From Flavobacteriaceae bacterium (lineage in GTDB: Bacteria; Bacteroidota; Bacteroidia; Flavobacteriales; Flavobacteriaceae), in NCBI GenBank assembly GCA_029934835.1, contig JAOZLL010000020.1, forward strand, positions 1 through 32,068: a stretch of 32,068 nt of DNA, read 5' to 3'. This document shows, one piece after another, positions 1 through 6,922 of the stretch. A program made the position numbers and the translations under genes. The notes beneath the pieces were generated by a model. It was not told the DNA's origin. It saw only the letters and a program-made list of their open reading frames with translations, and ran no database searches. Each line of letters starts with the position of its first letter. Position 1 is the first letter of the stretch.

Positions 1-1
1 T

Positions 2-442
2 AATGCAAGAGGAAAGGAAATTATGCAACAAGAGTTTTCTTATAATAAAAAAGATTTAAGTAAGATTAAAACAACCACAAATCCTAGTTCAAAAATGATT
101 GAAAATGTTCAAAAATTTGATAAAAATGATAATCTTATTGAATCCTATCAATTTGATGTTGAGGGTAATGTTAAATCAAAATTTAAATATGTTTTAGATG
201 GTAATGATAAAATTATTGATACCAAATATTTTGAAAGCACCATACTAAAGGTTCATAGAACACTTACTTACAATCATCTCAATTTTTTAATTGATGTTAC
301 TGTTGAATATCCTGATAAAAACAAATCAGATCAAATAACATACATTTATGATTTTGATGAAAAAGCAAATTGGATTAAATTAACAGAATACGTAAATTCA
401 ATACCAGTGAAAGTGGAAGAAAGAAAAATAGTATATTATTAA
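2..442 (+). CDS. C-terminal part of a YD/RHS-like repeat protein (5' partial)
   Basis: The reading frame is open from base 2, so the ATG at 23 is probably internal and the gene probably begins left of the window. The visible part is rich in Asp, Asn, Lys and Tyr and has short repeats of the kind 'FDxxGN' and 'YDFDEKANWIK'. It ends in 'VEERKIVYY', which resembles the end of YD/RHS-like extracellular proteins common in Flavobacteriia. No signal peptide follows the ATG at 23, which also argues for a truncated view. Against this, a purine-rich stretch (AGAGGAAAGGAA) precedes that ATG, so a short 139-residue protein cannot be ruled out. Function unknown. The mscS-like gene follows after 23 bases. 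Confidence 0.6.
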   Translation, partial: NARGKEIMQQEFSYNKKDLSKIKTTTNPSSKMIENVQKFDKNDNLIESYQFDVEGNVKSKFKYVLDGNDKIIDTKYFESTILKVHRTLTYNHLNFLIDVTVEYPDKNKSDQITYIYDFDEKANWIKLTEYVNSIPVKVEERKIVYY

Positions 443-465
443 TCCTCAAATTTACCAACTAATAA

Positions 466-1278
466 ATGGAATATCAAAAATACTTAGAATTAAGTAAAGA
501 ATTAATAATTGAATATACACCAAAGTTTATTGCTGCAATACTTTTATTGCTTATAGGTCTTTGGATAATAAAAAGAATAACAATCTTTACTAAAAAACTA
601 ATGCAAAAAAAAGGAGTTGATGCAAGTCTTCAAACCTTTTTAAGTAGTTTAATAAATATTTCTTTAAAAATATTACTAGTTATTTCTGTACTATCCCAAG
701 TTGGTATCGAAACAACTTCATTTATTGCCGCTCTGGGAGCAGCAGGTTTAGCAATTGGTTTGGCATTACAAGGTTCTCTTTCAAACTTTGCAGGTGGTGT
801 TTTAATCTTATTCTTTAAACCTTTTAAAGTTGGAGATATGATTAAGGCTCAAGGTGAATTAGGTGAAGTTAAAGAAATTCAAATATTAGTCACTAAATTA
901 GCAACAGCTGGGAACAAAACAGCAATTATTCCGAATGGACCCTTAGCAAATGGAAATATTATCAATTATAACCAAGACGGAAAGATCCGAGTTGATTTAA
1001 ACATAGGAATATCTTATGATGCTGATATTAAAGAAGCCCGTAAAACATTAATGCGTGTAATGAACGCACACCCAGACATTTTAGAAAAACCTGAACCAAC
1101 CGTAAATGTATTAGAATTAGCAGACAGCTCTGTTAATCTAGTATTAAGGCCGTGGACTGTCCCGAGTAAATATTGGGATGTTTTCTTTGATATTTTAGAA
1201 AACAGCAAAGAAGCTCTTGATGAAGATGGTATTACAATACCTTTTCCACAAAGAGATGTACATATTATTAACAGTTAA
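466..1278 (+). CDS. MscS-family small-conductance mechanosensitive channel
   Basis: At 270 residues it is close to E. coli MscS (286). Three hydrophobic segments lie at about 20-40, 57-80 and 84-115. The third is the Gly/Ala-rich pore helix (AALGAAGLAIGLALQG at about 88-103), followed by 'NFAGG' and 'FKPFKVGDMI', the start of the beta domain of the cytoplasmic vestibule. The family forms heptameric inner-membrane channels that release solutes on hypo-osmotic shock. The start at 466 places the first helix at the usual distance from the N terminus. The flanking genes do not suggest a specialised role. The family assignment is secure; gating properties cannot be read from sequence. Confidence 0.95.
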   Translation: MEYQKYLELSKELIIEYTPKFIAAILLLLIGLWIIKRITIFTKKLMQKKGVDASLQTFLSSLINISLKILLVISVLSQVGIETTSFIAALGAAGLAIGLALQGSLSNFAGGVLILFFKPFKVGDMIKAQGELGEVKEIQILVTKLATAGNKTAIIPNGPLANGNIINYNQDGKIRVDLNIGISYDADIKEARKTLMRVMNAHPDILEKPEPTVNVLELADSSVNLVLRPWTVPSKYWDVFFDILENSKEALDEDGITIPFPQRDVHIINS

Positions 1279-1321
1279 TTGGTATAATATTTGGCAACCA
1301 ATAACTTAAACACTATTTATT

Positions 1322-2026
1322 ATGAAAAAATTATGGATACTATTTTTAATTGCAATTAGTCTCAATATTTATTCCCAAGAACGCAAAATCGGAAAAAATA
1401 TTAACGACATGTTATTAGATCAAAATGAAAAATCAATAATTAAAGATTCTGGAAATAGAATAATTAATTTATCCGATACAAAAGGCTCTCCTTACTTTAA
1501 AGACTTTTTTTTGAGTGGGACAGTATTTGCTGAAAAGACAAATGAAAGTTTAGGGTATCAACTTAGATACAATATCTATAATGACGAAATTGAAGTTGAA
1601 AATTCTAGTGATAATACCCTTAGTGCACTTAAAAAAGACAGTAATTATTCTTGTAAAATAATGAATGATTCCTTCAAGTATTTAGAATATACTGATAAGG
1701 ATAATGAATCTCAAAATGGCTATTTCCATGAGTTAACAGAAGGAAAAACAGTATTACTATTGAAATATGAGTGTAAATATCAGCCTAAAAAAACTGGTAA
1801 ACCACCTGTTTATAAAGTTACACCTGCAAGATTTGTTACCCAAAAAACATATTATTTATTATCAAATGATCAATTAACACTTATTTCTACCAAGAAAAAG
1901 AAACTATTAGAATATTTTGGGTCACATAAAGGTGCGGTAAATAGTTATATAAATAAAAATAATCTAAAATTGAATAACGATAGAGATCTTATTCGTGTTA
2001 TCACTTATTATAATTCTATACTATAA
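1322..2026 (+). CDS. Secreted protein of unknown function
   Basis: The 234-residue product starts with Lys residues and a hydrophobic stretch (residues 4-17) ending in 'NIYSQ', typical of a Sec signal peptide cleaved near residue 19, so it is probably exported to the periplasm or beyond. The mature part is polar, with many Lys, Asn and Asp and no lipobox, membrane segment or catalytic motif that I recognise. It starts 43 bases after the mscS-like gene and ends 11 bases before mtnN, so it may be co-transcribed with them, but nothing links it functionally to either. Confidence 0.8.
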   Translation: MKKLWILFLIAISLNIYSQERKIGKNINDMLLDQNEKSIIKDSGNRIINLSDTKGSPYFKDFFLSGTVFAEKTNESLGYQLRYNIYNDEIEVENSSDNTLSALKKDSNYSCKIMNDSFKYLEYTDKDNESQNGYFHELTEGKTVLLLKYECKYQPKKTGKPPVYKVTPARFVTQKTYYLLSNDQLTLISTKKKKLLEYFGSHKGAVNSYINKNNLKLNNDRDLIRVITYYNSIL

Positions 2027-2037
2027 TTAAATCATTA

Positions 2038-2772
2038 ATGATAGCTATTATAAGTGCCATGCCCGAAGAGATGCAATCTCTTATTGATAACTTAAAAATA
2101 GATCAAACCCTAATAAAAGGTAAACGAACCTATTATCAGGGTTTGCTTTTTGAAACCGAAGTTGTATTGGTTTTTTCTCGTTGGGGAAAAGTTGCCGCAG
2201 CAGCAACTGTTACTCAGCTACTCAATTCATTTGATATTTCTGATATTATTTTCTCTGGTGTTGCTGGTGGCTTAGAACCAAATTTAAATATCGGGGATGT
2301 TGTCATCGGAACTGGGCTAATACAATATGATATGGATGCAAGTCCATTATATCCTGCTATGGAAATCCCACTTTTGGGTAAGACTACTTTTGAAACTTTC
2401 GACACGACAAAACTTAAACAGGCAACTAAATTATTTTTAAATAATTATTCCAAACTATTTACAAACAAAGTCCAAAAAAAATATGGCATTGTCAATCCTA
2501 GATTATATCAAGGGTTAATTGTCAGTGGTGATCATTTTGTGAATTCTATGGAGAAAATAAATGAAATCACCTCAAAAGTTCCTGCTGCACTTTGTGTGGA
2601 AATGGAAGGAGCAGCAGTAGCTCAAGTTTGCTACGAATATGATATTCCTTTCCAGATTATCAGGATTATTTCAGATAAAGCTAACGACAATTCACATATA
2701 GATTTTCCTAAATTTGCTAATGAAGTTGCTGGCAAATATGCGCTTAGAATTTTAACAAAATATTTGAGCTAA
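2038..2772 (+). CDS. mtnN: 5'-methylthioadenosine/S-adenosylhomocysteine nucleosidase
   Basis: This cytoplasmic enzyme removes adenine from methylthioadenosine and S-adenosylhomocysteine, recycling by-products of methylation and polyamine synthesis. The 244-residue product opens with 'MIAIISAMPEEM', which carries the substrate-site Glu, has the nucleoside-phosphorylase fold signature 'SGVAGGL', the purine/ribose-binding 'VEMEGAAVA' (Glu188 and Glu190) and the 'SDKAND' loop (Asp213). The Glu190 to Asp213 spacing of 23 equals that of E. coli Glu174/Asp197. The 3' end overlaps the convergent M3 peptidase gene by 4 bases. Confidence 0.95.
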   Translation: MIAIISAMPEEMQSLIDNLKIDQTLIKGKRTYYQGLLFETEVVLVFSRWGKVAAAATVTQLLNSFDISDIIFSGVAGGLEPNLNIGDVVIGTGLIQYDMDASPLYPAMEIPLLGKTTFETFDTTKLKQATKLFLNNYSKLFTNKVQKKYGIVNPRLYQGLIVSGDHFVNSMEKINEITSKVPAALCVEMEGAAVAQVCYEYDIPFQIIRIISDKANDNSHIDFPKFANEVAGKYALRILTKYLS

Positions 2773-4805
2773 TGAGCTAGCCCAGCACGCTTTAATAAAG
2801 CTTCATTACTCGATTCTTTACCCCTAAACTTTTTATAAAGTATTGCAGGATTTTCTGTTCCTCCTTGTGAAAGGATATTCTCTTTAAATTTGTTTGCTGT
2901 TTGTTTATCAAAAATTCCATTCTCTTTAAAATACTCAAAAGCATCGGCATCCAAAACTTCAGCCCATTTATAACTATAATAACCTGAGGAATAGCCACCA
3001 GGAAATATATGTGAAAAAGCTGTACTCATACAACTTGTAGCCACATCAGGATAAAGTTGAGTTACAGAAAAAGCTTCTTTTTCGTAATCTTTTACATTGC
3101 TAATTGTAGTAGGATTTGTTCCATGCCAAGCCAAATCTAGTAAACCAAAACTCAACTGACGTAAAGTTGCCATTCCTTCCATAAAGTTAGCAGATTTTTT
3201 TATTTTTTTTACAAATTCTATGGGAATAAGTTCTCCTGTTTTATAGTGTTTTGCAAATAAGGCCAAAGCTTCTTCTTCGTATGCCCAATTCTCCAATATT
3301 TGGCTTGGTAATTCAACAAAATCCCAATAAACACTTGTGCCCGATAAACTTGGATAAGTTGTGTTTGCTAACATTCCGTGTAAAGCATGACCAAATTCAT
3401 GAAACAAAGTGGTTACTTCTCTAAAAGTTAATAAAGATGGTTTTGTTTCAGTAGGCTTTGTAAAATTACAAACGATAGAAATATGAGGTCTTGAATTCTC
3501 ACCTTCCTTTTTCCATTGATTTTTGTAGGAAGTCATCCATGCACCATTACGTTTGCCTTTGCGTGGAAAAAAATCTGCATAAAAAATAGCAACCAACTCA
3601 TTATTTGAATCAGTAACTTTATAGCTCTCCACATCTTTGTGATAGGTGTCAATTGTATCTACTTTTTCAAAATATAAATCATATAATTTGGTAGCAATCT
3701 CGAAAGCACCTTGTGTCACTTTTTCAAGTTGAAAATAGGGTTTTAGCAATTCATCATTTAAATCGAATTGTTGTTTCTTAAGTTTTTCGGAATAATAAGT
3801 GCTATCCCAAATTTGTAAATTTTCAACACCATCGTTTTTTGCAAAATCTTGTAATATTTTATATTCTCTTTTTGCAGCTGGCAAAGCTTTAACCAACAAA
3901 TCATCTAAAAATTCTTGTACTTTCTCAGGATTACCTGCCATACGTTCCTCTAATACAAAATCAGCATGGGTTTTATAACCTAATAATTGTGCTCTTTCAA
4001 ACCGTAATTGTGTTATATCAAGAATATTTTGTTCATTGTTTTTATCATTATTCTGAAAGCTTCGCATGCCAAAAGCTTTTGACATTTTTTCACGTAAATT
4101 CCGATGTGCACTATACGTCATAATAGCATGATAACTAGGGAAATCTAGTGTAAACAACCATCCTTTTTTGTTTTTTTGGATGGCAGTTTGTTCAGCTGCT
4201 TCTTTGGCTCCTTCTGGCAAACCTTTTAAGTCATTCTTATCGGTTAAATATAATTCAAAAGCTTGGGTCTCTGCCAATATGTTTTCGCTAAACTGTAATT
4301 TCAAAGTGGCTAATTGTTTATCAATCTTACGTAATTTCGTTTTGTCTACCTCATTTAAATTCGCTCCGTTTCTACTAAAACTTTTGTATTTCTTATCTAG
4401 TAAGGTTTGTTGCTCCGTAGAAAATTTCCCTTTATCTTTTGAATCATATACTTGCTTGATTCTCTTAAATAAACCTTTATTTAAGGTAATATCATTACCA
4501 AACTCTGATAATAATGGTGACACTTCTTGTGCAATTTTTTGAATCTCATCATTGGTTTCAGCTGAATTCAAATTAAAAAAGATGCTGGTAATTCTATCCA
4601 GTTTTTGACCTGAAAATTCTAAAGCCTCAACAGTGTTACTAAAAGTTGCTTGTTCTTTATTCTGGATAATTGTATCAATTTCATTTTTAGCCATTTCAAT
4701 AGCTTCAACTATTGCAGGTTTAAAATGATTGGGTTTTATTTTACTAAAAGGAGCTGTAGCAAAATCATTTGTAAATTTTTGTAATAATGGATTGGTCATC
4801 ATCAT
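2769..4805 (-). CDS. M3 family zinc oligopeptidase (Dcp / oligopeptidase A type)
   Basis: A 678-residue metallopeptidase with the thimet-oligopeptidase motif HEFGH (His469, Glu470, His473) and third zinc ligand Glu498 in 'FVELPSQ'. The C-terminal 'FPGGYSSGYYSYKWAEV' is also characteristic of the family. There is no signal peptide, so it is probably cytoplasmic and degrades short peptides. Three consecutive Met codons begin the gene (4805, 4802, 4799) and any could be the start; the family usually begins with M-T-N-P. It lies 59 bases downstream of lipB on the same strand. Dcp and PrlC/OpdA subtypes cannot be separated here. Confidence 0.95.
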   Translation of the reverse strand: MMMTNPLLQKFTNDFATAPFSKIKPNHFKPAIVEAIEMAKNEIDTIIQNKEQATFSNTVEALEFSGQKLDRITSIFFNLNSAETNDEIQKIAQEVSPLLSEFGNDITLNKGLFKRIKQVYDSKDKGKFSTEQQTLLDKKYKSFSRNGANLNEVDKTKLRKIDKQLATLKLQFSENILAETQAFELYLTDKNDLKGLPEGAKEAAEQTAIQKNKKGWLFTLDFPSYHAIMTYSAHRNLREKMSKAFGMRSFQNNDKNNEQNILDITQLRFERAQLLGYKTHADFVLEERMAGNPEKVQEFLDDLLVKALPAAKREYKILQDFAKNDGVENLQIWDSTYYSEKLKKQQFDLNDELLKPYFQLEKVTQGAFEIATKLYDLYFEKVDTIDTYHKDVESYKVTDSNNELVAIFYADFFPRKGKRNGAWMTSYKNQWKKEGENSRPHISIVCNFTKPTETKPSLLTFREVTTLFHEFGHALHGMLANTTYPSLSGTSVYWDFVELPSQILENWAYEEEALALFAKHYKTGELIPIEFVKKIKKSANFMEGMATLRQLSFGLLDLAWHGTNPTTISNVKDYEKEAFSVTQLYPDVATSCMSTAFSHIFPGGYSSGYYSYKWAEVLDADAFEYFKENGIFDKQTANKFKENILSQGGTENPAILYKKFRGKESSNEALLKRAGLAH

Positions 4806-4826
4806 TTAAAATTGAATTATTCTTTG

Positions 4827-4834
4827 CAAAAATA
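4827..4834 (-). promoter_or_regulatory. Possible Bacteroidota -7 element upstream of the M3 peptidase
   Basis: On the - strand this reads TATTTTTG, a perfect match to TAnnTTTG. A start about 7 bases downstream would leave a leader of about 15 bases before the M3 start codon. No convincing TTTG -33 box is found 19-21 bases upstream and the region is very AT-rich, so a chance match is quite possible. Confidence 0.25.
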
Positions 4835-4864
4835 ACACAAAAAAGAGAATATATTTTTGATATT

Positions 4865-5572
4865 TTAGAATCCAATAAAATCAACAAATTCACTGTCAAA
4901 CACCTCAGAAAAGTATTTAAGAATGATTCTTTTAACATCAATTTCATCAATTTTTCTTTCTAATTCTTTAGCTAGAGAGGTAATTCCTTTGTTGGTAATA
5001 CCACAGGGAATTATTCCGTCAAAGTAGCTTAAATCTGTATTGACGTTTAAAGCAAAACCATGCATGGTAACCCATCGTGAAGTATGTACGCCTAAGGCAC
5101 AAATTTTACGTGCATTTGTGGTGTCAACATCCAACCAAACTCCTGTTTCACCTTTGCTTCTATCTCCTTTAAGTCCATATTCAGCAATGGTTAGAATGAT
5201 TACTTCTTCTAACTTTCTCATATAAGCATGAATGTCAGAGAAAAAATTATCTAAATCTAAAATTGGATAACCCACAATTTGCCCTGGACCATGATAGGTA
5301 CTATCGCCACCACGATTAGTACGAAAATAAGTTATTTCATTTTCTTTAAGTTGTTGTGGATTCAGTAAAATATTGGTACTATCTCCGTGTTTTCCCATAG
5401 TATAAACATGTGGATGTTCTACAAAAAAAAAGTAATTTGGAGTAGGCAAACTAGTTCCTTGATTTCTATTCAGAATCTTTAGGTTTTTAATATGTTCGAA
5501 ATGTTCAAACTGTAGTTTTAAAACAACCTCATAATCCAGATTAGATAAATCTTTAAACTGTATTTTTTTCAT
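4865..5572 (-). CDS. lipB: Octanoyl-[acyl-carrier-protein]:protein N-octanoyltransferase (LipB)
   Basis: LipB transfers octanoyl groups from acyl carrier protein to lipoyl domains of 2-oxoacid dehydrogenases and GcvH, the first step of endogenous lipoate synthesis, in the cytoplasm. The 235-residue protein has the hallmark 'RGGDSTYHGPGQ', the catalytic Lys156 in 'ARKICALGVH' and the catalytic Cys190 in 'IIPCGI', and is of usual length for the family. It is followed 59 bases later by the M3 peptidase gene on the same strand. A degenerate repeat (5601-5645) lies in the 95-base gap before its start codon. Confidence 0.95.
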   Translation of the reverse strand: MKKIQFKDLSNLDYEVVLKLQFEHFEHIKNLKILNRNQGTSLPTPNYFFFVEHPHVYTMGKHGDSTNILLNPQQLKENEITYFRTNRGGDSTYHGPGQIVGYPILDLDNFFSDIHAYMRKLEEVIILTIAEYGLKGDRSKGETGVWLDVDTTNARKICALGVHTSRWVTMHGFALNVNTDLSYFDGIIPCGITNKGITSLAKELERKIDEIDVKRIILKYFSEVFDSEFVDFIGF

Positions 5573-5600
5573 ATACTAAAGAATCTATGTAAATGTTTTT

Positions 5601-5645
5601 TTACCACTAGGATCGCAAAGATTTTCACTAAGAACACTAAGAAAT
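5601..5645. repeat. Degenerate CACTAAGA/GCAAAGA dispersed-repeat remnant
   Basis: This intergenic stretch is built from imperfect units of roughly 10-12 bases: CACTAGGA, CGCAAAGA, TTTCACTAAGA, ACACTAAGA. The pattern matches intergenic sequence I know from many Bacteroidota and Chlorobi genomes, in which phrases such as accac-taag-acac-aaag recur. Here only one short copy is visible, between the lipoprotein gene and lipB. No function is established from the sequence. Confidence 0.5.
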
Positions 5646-5667
5646 AGTACTTTTGTAAGATGAAAAC

Positions 5668-6405
5668 CTAAAAAGTAACTTCAAAATCTAAAAGTTTCGG
5701 ATTTTTAGTAAGACTATCCATCTCAATTTCGATAATTAATGTTTTACGATTGTCTGAAAATTGAGCATCTGAATAATTTATTTTTTTTATTTTTTTGGGG
5801 AAATTATAAATAAGTTTGTACTTACTACCTGATAAGAACATGTTTGCTTGTTTTTGAGAAGCTTCAAATTCTTCTTGTTCTTCAGTACTTAATTCTTTCA
5901 TAATTACACTACGCGAAAACCTCTTTTTATTATAGGAATAGCGAATTTCATGATTTTCAATATTTTGTTTTTCTTTACCCTTATTATCTTGAATTTGGTT
6001 GGCTTTTTCCAGTTTTTGTCTGATGTTATCTAAATCAGAAATTTTCTTGAAATCAATCATAAAATCCATTAGCATCACTCCTTTTTCTTCATCAACTCGC
6101 ATACGCATTTTCATATCTTTTAAAGCATTTATAACAGCTTTATCAGCATCAGACAATTGTGCAATACTATCTTTTTTAGCCTCAAGAATATCCTTGAAAC
6201 TAATGATTGAATCTAATTTTTCAGGTTCTTTCTTAATTGAATCATTTTTGCTCATTCCATTCATAGTCGACATCATACCACCCATATCAACATTAAGTTT
6301 GTAGGATCCACTACCATTTTTATTAATGGTAATTTCTTCGGTAAACTGACAAGAAGTCAATACTAATGCAAAAAGTGTAATCAAAAAAAGATGTAAATTT
6401 TTCAT
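5668..6405 (-). CDS. Lipoprotein of unknown function
   Basis: The 245-residue product has a lipoprotein signal peptide with lipobox 'LTSC' (Cys19). The mature part begins 'QFTEEITINKNGSGSY', resembling small envelope proteins of Flavobacteriia whose N terminus reads 'TEEItI..dGSG.y'. A Met-rich patch (about residues 46-52) and a long charged region predicted to be helical (about 60-160) follow. No catalytic motif is recognised. It lies between the yqaE-like gene and lipB on the same strand. A TATATTTG element lies 26 bases upstream of the start codon. Confidence 0.8.
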   Translation of the reverse strand: MKNLHLFLITLFALVLTSCQFTEEITINKNGSGSYKLNVDMGGMMSTMNGMSKNDSIKKEPEKLDSIISFKDILEAKKDSIAQLSDADKAVINALKDMKMRMRVDEEKGVMLMDFMIDFKKISDLDNIRQKLEKANQIQDNKGKEKQNIENHEIRYSYNKKRFSRSVIMKELSTEEQEEFEASQKQANMFLSGSKYKLIYNFPKKIKKINYSDAQFSDNRKTLIIEIEMDSLTKNPKLLDFEVTF

Positions 6406-6430
6406 ATATAAAAAGCTTTATTTAAAAGAA

Positions 6431-6438
6431 CAAATATA
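6431..6438 (-). promoter_or_regulatory. Likely -7 element for the lipoprotein gene
   Basis: On the - strand this reads TATATTTG, an exact match to the Bacteroidota -7 consensus TAnnTTTG. A start about 7 bases downstream would give a leader of about 20 bases before the ATG at 6405. The -33 region shows no clear TTTG, only TTC at short spacing, so the assignment rests on the -7 match and its position. Confidence 0.35.
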
Positions 6439-6476
6439 GACATTCTATATCATTGAAGTAGCTTTTTTAGGTATTC

Positions 6477-6632
6477 TTATTCTGGATTATTTAAAATAAC
6501 CAATGCTGCTATAACACCAGGAACCCATCCTGCTAAGGTCAATAAAAAAGTGATGATGACCGATCCGCAACCTTTATCAATTACGGCTAGAGGTGGAAAT
6601 AATATGGCTAAAAGTACGCGCCAAAAACTCAT
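6477..6632 (-). CDS. YqaE/Pmp3 family small membrane protein
   Basis: This short - strand frame encodes 51 residues starting MSFWRVLLAILFPPLAVIDK and continuing through 'GCGS', a second hydrophobic stretch and 'LAGWVPGVIAALVIL' before 'NNPE' and the stop. It is the standard two-helix layout of the YqaE/Pmp3 (UPF0057) family: 'FPP(L/V)AV', a Gly/Cys turn and 'LGWLPGIIHA'-like second helix. Family members are tiny integral membrane proteins linked to stress or membrane-potential homeostasis in yeast and plants; the bacterial role is poorly defined. It lies 71 bases upstream of the lipoprotein gene on the same strand. Confidence 0.9.
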   Translation of the reverse strand: MSFWRVLLAILFPPLAVIDKGCGSVIITFLLTLAGWVPGVIAALVILNNPE

Positions 6633-6922
6633 AGTATATTTTTTCGGGTTAATCAATTTCTTAACTATGAATAAGACGGTAATACCTGAAAATTGTTACA
6701 AAAAACTTAGATTAACAAAAATTTATATTTTTAAGACACCCTATAATCAGTGTTGGATTGATTCTCTCTAAGTATTTATTATACAACAAGGACACAACAA
6801 ACAGCAAAATACAAATACATAAACAATTGATTATCTATATCTTACGAGCAGATATTAATAATACTATAATAATCAATACCTTTACAGAATGTTTATTTAC
6901 ATAATAACTGATAATTATTAAA

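Noticed and set aside
4168-4542. 124-codon + strand frame opposite the M3 peptidase gene
   Set aside because: It lies wholly antisense within a well-supported peptidase gene and its translation has no recognisable family features.
5999-6304. 101-codon + strand frame opposite the lipoprotein gene
   Set aside because: Ser/Ile/Phe-rich translation typical of the antisense of a Lys/Asp-rich gene; no start context or homology seen.
6550-6771. 73-codon + strand frame overlapping the yqaE-like gene
   Set aside because: The opposite strand encodes a clear YqaE/Pmp3 protein here; this translation shows no family signature.
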